Source: Flavobacterium sp. ENC (GTDB lineage: Bacteria; Bacteroidota; Bacteroidia; Flavobacteriales; Flavobacteriaceae). From it: 64,000 nucleotides of DNA. Shown piece by piece: positions 18,013 to 25,118 of the stretch. The notes beneath the pieces are model-generated. The model did no database searches and was not told where the DNA came from. It saw nothing but the letters and a program-made list of their open reading frames with translations. The number at the start of each line of letters is the position of its first letter. Within the stretch, counting starts at the first letter, position 1. The position numbers were made by a program, and so were the translations under genes. The stretch covers positions 372,001 to 436,000 of the forward strand of contig NZ_JAJMOY010000004.1 of NCBI RefSeq assembly GCF_020991415.1. Direction: 5' to 3'.

Positions 18013-19677
18013 ATGAACAAAAAAATAATCATAAAGATAGTATCCTTATTTGCGATTCTCTTGATGACGGGTTGTCAAAAAGATGATTTTACGTTCGGAT
18101 CATTAGAGGCACCGGCCAATCTTGAGGTGACTTTTGATATAGTAGGTAAAACAGCCCAGGCTCCTTATGGAGACGGAACAGGAAAGGTGAACTTTAAAGC
18201 AACAGCCGATAATGTAATCTCTTATAAATATGTTTTTAGTGACGGTGGTGTAGATAACGCACCCAACGGAATGACTGAAAAAAGGTTTAACAAGACAGGA
18301 ATAAACAAATATACTGTTACCGTTATTGCCTATGGAAAAGGTGGTGTATCGACCAATATAACAACTGAACTTGAGGTTTTTAGTGACTTTAGAGATGATC
18401 AGGCTGTACAGTTTTTAACAGGCGGAACATCTAAAAAATGGTATTGGGCCGCTTCAGAAGCTGCACACTTAGGGGTAGGACCAAACGATAGTAATGCAGA
18501 GAAAAACTGGATTCCGGATTATTATAAAGCGGCTCCTTTTGAAAAAGCAGGTTCTCCGACAAGCAGCTGTTTATACGAAAATGTACTGACATTCTCTTTA
18601 GTGGGTGAACAATTGAAATTTGAACTGGATAACGGCGGTGCTACTTTCTTTAATGCTTCTTTCGAAAGTGTCGGAGGCGGAAGCTCAGGTTCTGATGCCT
18701 GTCTGCCCTACAATACAGGCGGGGTTAAAACAGTTTTATTAGGGCCTTCAGAATCAGTAGTGATGAAGAATCCAAATCACGCACAGCAAACCAGAGGAAC
18801 CATGCTGAATTTCTCTGATGGAGGTTTTATGGGTTATTATATCGGACAAAGTTCATACGAGATTTTATCGATCACAGAAAACAGAATGACGGTAAGAGCA
18901 GTAATGGGAGGGAATTCATCTCTGGCCTGGTATCATACCTTTACCACGACACCGCCAAACCAGAATCCGCCAACTACAGATTATACCAATCTGGTATGGT
19001 CAGACGAGTTTAATACAGATGGCGCTCCGGATGCTTCAAAATGGGTATACGATTTAGGAAATGGCGATAATGGATGGGGAAATAGTGAAAAACAAAACTA
19101 TACCAATTCTGCCAGCAACGTAATTGTACAAGGCGGAAACTTAAAAATAACGGCTAAAAAAGAAGCTTCAGGCGGATTTAATTATTCATCAGCCAGATTA
19201 AAATCAGAAGGTAAATATGATTTTACGTATGGTAAAGTGGAGATTCGTGCGAAACTTCCAATAGGAGGAGGAACCTGGCCGGCAATCTGGATGCTGGGGG
19301 CCAATTATGCCACCAATGCCTGGCCTTCCTGTGGTGAAATTGATATTATGGAACATGTAGGGAACAGTCAGAACCTCATTCACGGCACACTTCATTATCC
19401 CGGACATTCAGGAGGAAACGGCGATACCGGTTCTAAAACCATTCCGAATGTTTCTACAGAGTTCCATGTTTATAAAACCATCTGGTCACCGGCATCGGTA
19501 AAAATTTATGTAGATGACGAATTAATTCATTCTGTTGTGAATGAGGCTTCCCTGCCATTCAATAAGGATTTCTTCCTGATTTTGAATGTCGCCATGGGAG
19601 GTAATTTTGGAGGCAATATTGATGCTGCTTTTACACAATCTTCTATGGAGATTGATTATGTAAGGGTCTATCAATAG
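18013..19677 (+). CDS. GH16 endo-beta-1,3-glucanase (laminarinase-like), surface lipoprotein
   Basis: 554 residues. The lipoprotein signal ends at Cys21 and is followed by QKDD, a textbook surface-export motif. Then come a PKD-like domain (about 30-130), a middle domain of about 170 residues often seen in Bacteroidota glucanases, and a GH16 catalytic domain (about 325-554). The catalytic motif is EIDIME at 442-447 (nucleophile Glu442, acid/base Glu447). Substrate-cleft motifs GTWPAIWMLG and HGTLHY match the laminarinase branch. It should cut beta-1,3-glucan at the cell surface to feed SusCD. Last gene of the tight operon; an imperfect hairpin follows. Confidence 0.93.
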   Translation: MNKKIIIKIVSLFAILLMTGCQKDDFTFGSLEAPANLEVTFDIVGKTAQAPYGDGTGKVNFKATADNVISYKYVFSDGGVDNAPNGMTEKRFNKTGINKYTVTVIAYGKGGVSTNITTELEVFSDFRDDQAVQFLTGGTSKKWYWAASEAAHLGVGPNDSNAEKNWIPDYYKAAPFEKAGSPTSSCLYENVLTFSLVGEQLKFELDNGGATFFNASFESVGGGSSGSDACLPYNTGGVKTVLLGPSESVVMKNPNHAQQTRGTMLNFSDGGFMGYYIGQSSYEILSITENRMTVRAVMGGNSSLAWYHTFTTTPPNQNPPTTDYTNLVWSDEFNTDGAPDASKWVYDLGNGDNGWGNSEKQNYTNSASNVIVQGGNLKITAKKEASGGFNYSSARLKSEGKYDFTYGKVEIRAKLPIGGGTWPAIWMLGANYATNAWPSCGEIDIMEHVGNSQNLIHGTLHYPGHSGGNGDTGSKTIPNVSTEFHVYKTIWSPASVKIYVDDELIHSVVNEASLPFNKDFFLILNVAMGGNFGGNIDAAFTQSSMEIDYVRVYQ

Positions 19678-19706
19678 ATTGTTAATTAATTAGTAAGAAT
19701 GAAAAG

Positions 19707-19733
19707 AGAAGGTCAGTGTAAGGCTGGCCTTCT
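19707..19733 (+). terminator. Hairpin between the two GH16 genes
   Basis: 10-bp stem with one G-T pair (19707-19716 with 19724-19733) followed by TAATTTT. The T-run is weak, so it may reduce rather than end transcription into the second GH16 gene. Confidence 0.5.
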
Positions 19734-19760
19734 TAATTTTAGTAATTTTAAAACGATACT

Positions 19761-20519
19761 ATGAAAAAAGTAGTTGTACTATTATTCATCAGTAGTTTTT
19801 GTTTTGCACAAAAAGTCAATCGAAAGCTTATCTGGGAAGAAAATTTTAATAAAAAGAAAATAAATGAGTCCTTCTGGAACTTCGAGCTTGGCGACGGCTG
19901 CCCGGACTTATGTGGCTACGGTAATAATGAAAGGCAAATTTATACCAAAACCAATCATATACTAAAGGACGGAAATTTAATTATAGAAGCCAGAAAAGAA
20001 GGAACTACCTATACTTCGACAAAAATCACAACAAAAGGAAAGAAAGAATTTAAGTATGGACGAATAGAAGCAAGGGCAAAACTGCCTGTCGGACATGGTT
20101 TGTGGCCTGCATTCTGGATGTTAGGCGCCAATATTGATGAAGTGAAATGGCCCAAAACAGGAGAAATTGATATTTTGGAATACATAGGCAGGGATCCTCA
20201 CATGGTTTACACCACTCTGCATACCCAGGACAGTCACGGGAATACAATCAATACCAAAAGAACAGAATTCCCAACAATTGAAGAAGGATATCATGTATAT
20301 GCCATAGAATGGTCGAAAGATAAAATAGAGTTCTTTGTAGACACTACTTTGGTCTATACTTTTAACCCTCAGGTGAAAGACGAAAATACCTGGCCCTTTG
20401 ACAAACCATTTTACATTATTATCAATTTAGCAATAGGTGGAAATTTTGGCGGACCTGATGTAGACGATGCTGTATTGCCGCAAAAATATTATATAGATTA
20501 TGTTCGTGTCTACGAATAA
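19761..20519 (+). CDS. GH16 beta-glucanase with ordinary signal peptide
   Basis: 252 residues, close to the size of a bare GH16 domain. A type I signal peptide (1-16, ending CFA) puts it in the periplasm or outside rather than on a lipid anchor. The catalytic motif EIDILE is at 135-140 (Glu135 nucleophile, Glu140 acid/base), with GHGLWPAFWMLG before it, again the beta-1,3(-1,4)-glucanase branch. 83 bases after the lipoprotein GH16, with a hairpin between, so it may be expressed at a lower or different level. Probably finishes oligosaccharides imported by SusCD. Confidence 0.92.
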   Translation: MKKVVVLLFISSFCFAQKVNRKLIWEENFNKKKINESFWNFELGDGCPDLCGYGNNERQIYTKTNHILKDGNLIIEARKEGTTYTSTKITTKGKKEFKYGRIEARAKLPVGHGLWPAFWMLGANIDEVKWPKTGEIDILEYIGRDPHMVYTTLHTQDSHGNTINTKRTEFPTIEEGYHVYAIEWSKDKIEFFVDTTLVYTFNPQVKDENTWPFDKPFYIIINLAIGGNFGGPDVDDAVLPQKYYIDYVRVYE

Positions 20520-20545
20520 CGACTAAAAATGCTATAAATAGTACT

Positions 20546-20606
20546 AAAAAAAGAAGGCGTAACTTGTTTAAATTAAGTAGTTTAAGTTGTTTTGTCTTCT
20601 TTTTTT
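20546..20606 (+). terminator. Terminator of the PUL operon
   Basis: A7GAAG (20546-20556) pairs with CTTCT7 (20596-20606), with a shorter internal stem AACTT/AAGTT, and the stem runs into a T-run. The rest of 20520-20851 is AT-rich leader of the sigma factor gene. Confidence 0.7.
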
Positions 20607-20715
20607 AAATGTTAAAACGCTCCCGTTATTTGGTAATTTTAAAGACTTTACGTGTATTTTTTAATTTTAATTTACATTAATTACCATTTTATTATTAATT
20701 ATTTGTTGTTTGTAT

Positions 20716-20747
20716 TTGCTTTTTAAAATAAATATTTGTTAAATTTG
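20716..20747 (+). promoter_or_regulatory. Putative promoter of the ECF sigma gene
   Basis: TTG (20716-20718), 21 bases, then a perfect TAAATTTG (20740-20747). Matches the Flavobacterium consensus in sequence and spacing and gives a leader of about 100 bases. Confidence 0.6.
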
Positions 20748-20851
20748 AACAGATATTAACAAAACCATAAAAAAGATCCGCCTATTACATAAAATTACTT
20801 TTTAGAAAAAAATTACTCCAAATTTTAAACAGAAACTAAAAAAGTAGTATT

Positions 20852-21436
20852 ATGGCTGATCTGCATATTCCAGACGCTCTATTAGTAAAAAATTATGTTG
20901 AAGGCAATGAAAATGCTTTAGCGACATTAATTAAAAGACACGAGTCTAAGATATATGGATTTATATATTCAAAGATTGCTGATAGAGATATTTCAAACGA
21001 CATTTTTCAGGATACTTTCATCAAGGTAATCAAAACACTTAAAAGTAACTCCTATAACGAAGAAGGTAAATTTCTGCCCTGGGTGATGCGTATTTCCCAT
21101 AATTTAATTGTAGACCACTTCCGCAAAAACAAAAAAATGCCGATGTACAGAGAAACAGAAGAGTTTTCTATCTTCTCTGTGATGTCTGATGATTCCTTAA
21201 CCATCGAAAATAAGATGATTTTTGATCAGGTTGAAGTAGATCTTAAAAAAATAATTGAAGAGCTTCCTGAGGATCAAAAAGAGGTTCTTGTGATGCGTAT
21301 GTATCAGGATATGAGCTTTAAGGAAATATCAGAACTGACCGGCGTAAGTATCAATACCGCATTAGGAAGAATGCGTTATGCATTAATGAATCTGAGAAAA
21401 ATAATTGACAAACATCAAATTATTTTAACCAACTAA
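20852..21436 (+). CDS. ECF-type RNA polymerase sigma factor
   Basis: 194 residues. Region 2 spans about 25-95 with the core-binding and -10-recognition segment (DIFQDTFIKVIK, FLPWVMRISHNLIVDHFRK). Region 4 spans about 130-185 with a helix-turn-helix (MSFKEISELTGVSINTALGRMRYAL). There is no sigma region 3, as usual for group 4 sigma factors. No anti-sigma gene is adjacent, so control by a partner membrane protein is not evident; the small ORF 50 bases downstream may be linked. The promoter class it serves is unknown. Confidence 0.93.
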   Translation: MADLHIPDALLVKNYVEGNENALATLIKRHESKIYGFIYSKIADRDISNDIFQDTFIKVIKTLKSNSYNEEGKFLPWVMRISHNLIVDHFRKNKKMPMYRETEEFSIFSVMSDDSLTIENKMIFDQVEVDLKKIIEELPEDQKEVLVMRMYQDMSFKEISELTGVSINTALGRMRYALMNLRKIIDKHQIILTN

Positions 21437-21486
21437 TACTATTTTGAGTATTAGCCCGTTATACTATTATAAAACACTTTCATGGT

Positions 21487-21630
21487 ATGGCGAAAATTTA
21501 CTCTAAAAAAGCATTAGCTTCTAAAAACTTAAAACCAAAAAAAGAAGTCGTTTCTTTTTTATTAAATTACTCACAAGCGTTGACGGTTGTGAAAACAAAA
21601 GGAAAAAGTTTTGATATTATAGCTAATTAA
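21487..21630 (+). CDS. 47-residue ORF after the sigma factor gene
   Basis: ATG at 21487, stop at 21630, product MAKIYSKKALASKNLKPKKE and onward to KSFDIIAN. It is strongly basic at the N-terminus (nine lysines in the first 20 residues) with a short hydrophobic middle (VVSFLLNYSQAL). It begins 50 bases after the sigma factor stop and ends about 65 bases before a good terminator, so it fits in the same transcript. Reading-frame composition is coding-like. Function unknown; a basic sigma-associated peptide is only a guess. Confidence 0.6.
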   Translation: MAKIYSKKALASKNLKPKKEVVSFLLNYSQALTVVKTKGKSFDIIAN

Positions 21631-21696
21631 ACAGCCCGCTGCTATGGTCGGATGTTTATTTCGAAAGAAAAACCAAATGGTCGTTTTGGTTGAAAG

Positions 21697-21737
21697 CTCA
21701 CTATTTGTATGCAAGTACAGATAGTGAGTTTTTTTTT
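21697..21737 (+). terminator. Terminator of the sigma factor operon
   Basis: 12-bp stem with one wobble pair (21697-21708 with 21717-21728), 8-base loop, then nine T. A smaller hairpin (21671-21677 with 21685-21691) lies just before it. Confidence 0.88.
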
Positions 21738-22098
21738 GTCTAAAATCGGATTCATTGATTTGCTTCTCCTAAATACATAAGAATTATAATACTTTACATT
21801 AATAAATAAAATTATTTATAGTCAAACAGGAACGTTATTTGTAGTAAATAACTTTTTATTTTTGTTTGTAATGTAGGTTATTGGTTATTTTATACGGAAC
21901 GTTATCTTTTAGTTAAAAAATTGTTTGTATTTAATTTGTCTATTCAGTTTTTAATTTTATTTTAGTTAAAAATAAATTGTTTGTAATAAATAATTAATAA
22001 AAAGGTATTTATAGTTTAAATATTGTTAAAATGATATGTTTTTTGTAGATATGTCTAAGAAGTAGCCACAGATCTTTAACCCCCTTAAAATATTTAAT
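21738..22098. other. Very AT-rich region with short direct repeats
   Basis: No gene seen. Two direct repeats stand out: ggaacgttat at 21829-21838 and 21896-21905, and ttttagttaaaaa..ttgtttgta near 21907-21929 and 21960-21985. They may be regulatory or leftovers of a duplication. Confidence 0.4.
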
Positions 22099-22337
22099 AT
22101 GATAAAAAACTACACTAATTAATTTGTTCAGTTTGATAAACTTTTGAATCCGGTATCGGAATTAGAAGAAAATGCAATTTTGCTTAAAGAAAAATTCCGG
22201 ATCAAAATCCTGCTTTATCCGGAGATAAAAAACATGTACTCAAAATCCTGAGAACTTTAAGCGTGCTGTTTTTTGCGAAAATTGCTCAGGAAATTAACAC
22301 CAAAAACTATTTAACCATCAAACCTAAGTTCAAATGA
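22099..22337 (+). pseudogene. Possible decayed short gene, disrupted by a stop and a frameshift
   Basis: From ATG 22099 the frame hits TAA at 22120, then stays open for 42 codons (FDKLLNPVSELEENAILLKE) to TGA at 22249. Adding one A to the A5 run near 22193 would shift reading into a second open frame (IPDQNPALSGDKKHVLKILR and on to TIKPKFK) that ends at TGA 22335-22337, overlapping the ATG of the TPR gene. The joined product would be about 80 residues. Both halves read like protein. No family recognised. Confidence 0.35.
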
Positions 22338-23395
22338 AAATGAAATATATAATACTATCAATAGTATTGATAAATGTTGGCATGCATGCTCAAAATGCAC
22401 AAATTAAAGAAGCTCAGTCTGTTTTTGAAAAAGGTAATCCACAAAATGCAATAGCGATATTGAATAAAACAGAATATATGATCCTTAATGCACCTGATGA
22501 AGACAAATCTGATTTTTATTTTCTGAAAGGAAATGTATTAAAGGATTTAGCAACTAAAGATATAGACGCGGCCAATAACTTTACCCTCGCTTCACAAGCC
22601 TATCAGGATGTGATGTTATATGAAAATGAATCCGGAAAATATAAATCCAGTGTAAAAGCCGGTACAGCCTTAAAACAAATGAAATCGAGCCTTGTAAATG
22701 GGGCAATGAATGATTTTAAGGCAGGTAAGTTTAAAGAAAGCGCAGAAAAGAGCTTTAAGGTGTATTTGTTTGATAAAAAAGATACCCTGAATTTGTACAA
22801 TGCAGCTGCTGCCTCTGTAAATGCAGAAGATTATGATTCTGCTATTAAATATTACGAACAGTTGAAAAAGATTAACTTTTCCGGAAAAGGGATTCTTTAT
22901 TATGCTACAAATAAAAAAACAAAAGAAGAAGATACCTTTATTTCACCAAAAGCCAGACAATCGGCTATTGACGCCGGGCTTTATGAGAAACCGAGAACAG
23001 AATCTGTTCCTTCAAAAAAAATAGAAGTCAATAAAAACCTGGCTTATTCGTATCTGGAGAAAAAAGATTACGTCAAAGCAGAAACAACATACAATAGTAT
23101 TCTGGAGATAGATCCTAATTGTGTTGATGCTTACGTTAATCTGGCGTACTTAAAACTGGAATTAAAAAAGGCCTTAGCGGAAGAAATTTCAGCTTTAGGA
23201 ACCAGTCCGAAAGAAATGCAGCAATACGATAAACTAAACGCTAAAAAAGATGATATTGCCAGAAGTGCCATTCCTTATCTTAAAAAAGCACTTCTTATTG
23301 AGCCTAAAAATGAATCTGTTGCAAAAACACTTTTAGGTGTTTACAGATCACTTGATATGACAGCGGAATACAATTCCTTAAAAGCGGGAATGTAG
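22334..23395 (+). CDS. Tetratricopeptide-repeat protein with signal peptide
   Basis: 353 residues; signal peptide 1-19 (ending GMHAQ), so periplasmic or outer-membrane associated. Helical pairs with TPR spacing occur across the chain, clearest at about 150-182 (LYNAAAASVNAEDYDSAIKY) and 230-285 (NLAYSYLEKKDYVKAETTYN). It should be a protein-interaction scaffold; no partner can be named. The start overlaps the stop of the decayed ORF before it, which may once have been coupled to it. A hairpin terminator follows. Confidence 0.85.
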   Translation: MKMKYIILSIVLINVGMHAQNAQIKEAQSVFEKGNPQNAIAILNKTEYMILNAPDEDKSDFYFLKGNVLKDLATKDIDAANNFTLASQAYQDVMLYENESGKYKSSVKAGTALKQMKSSLVNGAMNDFKAGKFKESAEKSFKVYLFDKKDTLNLYNAAAASVNAEDYDSAIKYYEQLKKINFSGKGILYYATNKKTKEEDTFISPKARQSAIDAGLYEKPRTESVPSKKIEVNKNLAYSYLEKKDYVKAETTYNSILEIDPNCVDAYVNLAYLKLELKKALAEEISALGTSPKEMQQYDKLNAKKDDIARSAIPYLKKALLIEPKNESVAKTLLGVYRSLDMTAEYNSLKAGM

Positions 23396-23414
23396 GTTGT
23401 TGAGGTTAAAGTTA

Positions 23415-23450
23415 CAAAGGTGCAAAGGTTTCTTTGCGCCTTTGATTTTT
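23415..23450 (+). terminator. Terminator built from a CAAAGGTGCAAAGG repeat
   Basis: 12-bp stem with one wobble (23415-23426 with 23433-23444), 6-base loop, then ATTTTT. The stem sequence is the same word that fills longer repeat tracts at 34011-34130 and 40262-40530. Confidence 0.8.
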
Positions 23451-23510
23451 AGGAATACAATAAAATAAAGCGTAACGGAAATTCTGTTGCAATTATTACT
23501 TTATTTGGAA

Positions 23511-24164
23511 TTACTTCACCTTACTCATTTCATTGATAATCGATTTCTTTCCAATCGTTCTCGTAATGATATCTTTTTCTAAACTCCAGCCACGGGCAGG
23601 GGAGTATTCACGACCGTACCAGATAATTTGTAAATGCAAATCATTCCATAATTCTCTTGGGAATAATCTTTTGGCATCTTTTTCTGTTTGTACCACATTC
23701 TTTCCATTCGAAAGATTCCATCTGTACATCAATCGGTGAATGTGTGTGTCAACCGGAAAAGCAGGAACTCCAAAAGCCTGTGACATAACAACACTTGCTG
23801 TTTTATGACCAACGGCAGGCAATTCCTCCAGTGCCTCAAAACTCTGCGGTACTTTTCCGTCGTGTTTGTCAATAAGGATATGCGATAAACCATAGATTCC
23901 CTTAGATTTCATCGGAGACAGTCCGCAAGGGCGAATAATTTCCTTAATTTCTTCCACGGACATTTTTATCATATCGTACGGATTATCAGCCTTCGCAAAA
24001 AGGATGGGTGTAATTTGATTCACGCGGACATCAGTACATTGTGCCGATAATAAAACAGCGATCAATAAGGTATAAGGGTCTTTGTGATCAAGAGGGACAG
24101 GTATAGTAGGGTAGAGTTCTTTTAACGTATTTATAACAAATTGTACGCGGGCTTCTTTATTCAT
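23511..24164 (-). CDS. nth: Endonuclease III (DNA glycosylase/AP lyase), no Fe-S cysteines
   Basis: Endonuclease III removes oxidised pyrimidines and nicks the abasic site. This 217-residue protein has the helix-hairpin-helix LPAVGHKTA with catalytic Lys121 and the VDTHIHR motif with catalytic Asp139, equal to E. coli Lys120 and Asp138. The C-terminal region that holds the [4Fe-4S] cluster in E. coli (Cys-x6-Cys-x2-Cys-x5-Cys) has no cysteine: it reads HLQIIWYGREYSPARGW. The cluster must be absent, which is known for some members of the family. Convergent with the TPR gene. Confidence 0.93.
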   Translation of the reverse strand: MNKEARVQFVINTLKELYPTIPVPLDHKDPYTLLIAVLLSAQCTDVRVNQITPILFAKADNPYDMIKMSVEEIKEIIRPCGLSPMKSKGIYGLSHILIDKHDGKVPQSFEALEELPAVGHKTASVVMSQAFGVPAFPVDTHIHRLMYRWNLSNGKNVVQTEKDAKRLFPRELWNDLHLQIIWYGREYSPARGWSLEKDIITRTIGKKSIINEMSKVK

Positions 24165-24329
24165 TTCCGTATTTTTAATCCCGTAAAAATAATGAATTAT
24201 AAGTTAAAAGCAGGAAGTTATGTGTTATGCGTTATGAGTTTTAAATATAATCCAAAAACAATAATCTTTATTCTCTACTCTATATTCTTTACTCTAAAAT
24301 CTAAAATCAACAATCTAAAATCAATATAA

Positions 24330-24782
24330 ATGATAACATTAAAAAAAGGCGATAAAGCCCCGCAGTTTTCAGGAACAGACCAGGATGGAAAAGTACATAC
24401 ACTGGCAGATTATGCCGGGAAAAAATTAGTTGTTTTTTTCTATCCAAAAGCAAGCACACCGGGCTGTACAGCAGAGGCATGTGACTTACGGGATAATTTC
24501 GAGCGCTTTAAAGCGAATAACTATGAACTTCTGGGTGTAAGTGCCGACAGTCAGAAAGCACAGGGGAAATTCAAAGACAAATACGAATTTCCTTTTCCGT
24601 TAATTGCCGACGAAGATAAAACGGTAATTAATGCTTTTGGAGTTTGGGGCCCTAAGAAATTCATGGGAAAAGAATACGACGGAATCCACAGAACCACTTT
24701 TGTAATTGATGAAAACGGAATCATAGACGAAGTGATCGAAAATGTAAAAACAAAAGAACACGCAGCGCAGATTTTGAAATAG
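24330..24782 (+). CDS. bcp: Thioredoxin-dependent thiol peroxidase (Bcp)
   Basis: A 150-residue peroxiredoxin of the BCP/PrxQ group that reduces hydroperoxides with thioredoxin, in the cytoplasm. Peroxidatic Cys46 lies in TPGCTAEAC and the resolving Cys51 five residues on, the PrxQ arrangement. Length is normal for the family. The leader (about 24270-24329) has repeated TCTAAAATCAA words and the start is the ATG directly after them. It ends before a large repeat-filled intergenic region and a shared bidirectional terminator. Confidence 0.95.
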   Translation: MITLKKGDKAPQFSGTDQDGKVHTLADYAGKKLVVFFYPKASTPGCTAEACDLRDNFERFKANNYELLGVSADSQKAQGKFKDKYEFPFPLIADEDKTVINAFGVWGPKKFMGKEYDGIHRTTFVIDENGIIDEVIENVKTKEHAAQILK

Positions 24783-25074
24783 TTTTTTTTGTTTAAAGTT
24801 TCATGTTTCAGGTTTCATGTTTCAGGTTTTATCCTGGCGTGTAATTTTAACCGCAAAGCACGATAAGAAACCGCAAAGTTCGCAAAGCTGGATGAACACC
24901 AAGCTTTGCGAACTTTGCGTATTTAAATAGCTACTATAAAAAAAAAAGACCTTACGCTAAAATCTTACGCATTTGAAAACATGAAACACGAAACAAAGAA
25001 AACCTAAAACAAAATAAACCTGAAACAAAGAAAACCTGAAACCTGAAACAAAAAAAAAACCTGAAACAAAAAAA
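24783..25074. repeat. Repeat-filled intergenic region
   Basis: No gene. It contains tttcatgtttcaggt repeats at the left (24798-24832), a perfect 18-bp inverted repeat built from CGCAAAGTT and CGCAAAGCT (24872-24889 with 24902-24919, 12-base loop), and a right-hand array of gaaacctgaaaca-like words (24975-25070) that is complementary to the left repeats. The whole could fold into a long imperfect hairpin between bcp and the convergent gene. Confidence 0.75.
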
Positions 25075-25110
25075 AATCCCAAAAAAGAAATTTTCTTTTT
25101 TGGGATTTTT
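25075..25110. terminator. Bidirectional terminator between convergent genes
   Basis: Stem 25075-25090 with 25092-25107 (aatcccaaaaaagaaa and its complement, with effectively a tetraloop), flanked by A- and T-runs. Serves bcp and the minus-strand gene ending at 25119. Confidence 0.85.
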
Positions 25111-25118
25111 TTTAAATC

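Noticed and set aside
22150-22260. Programmed -1 frameshift
   Set aside because: No canonical slippery heptamer, pseudoknot or stimulator; a one-base loss in an A-run plus an upstream stop fits decay better.
24141-24329. 62-codon ORF starting inside the nth gene
   Set aside because: Its second half is the low-complexity TCTAAAATC leader of bcp; it overlaps nth antisense. Not a gene.
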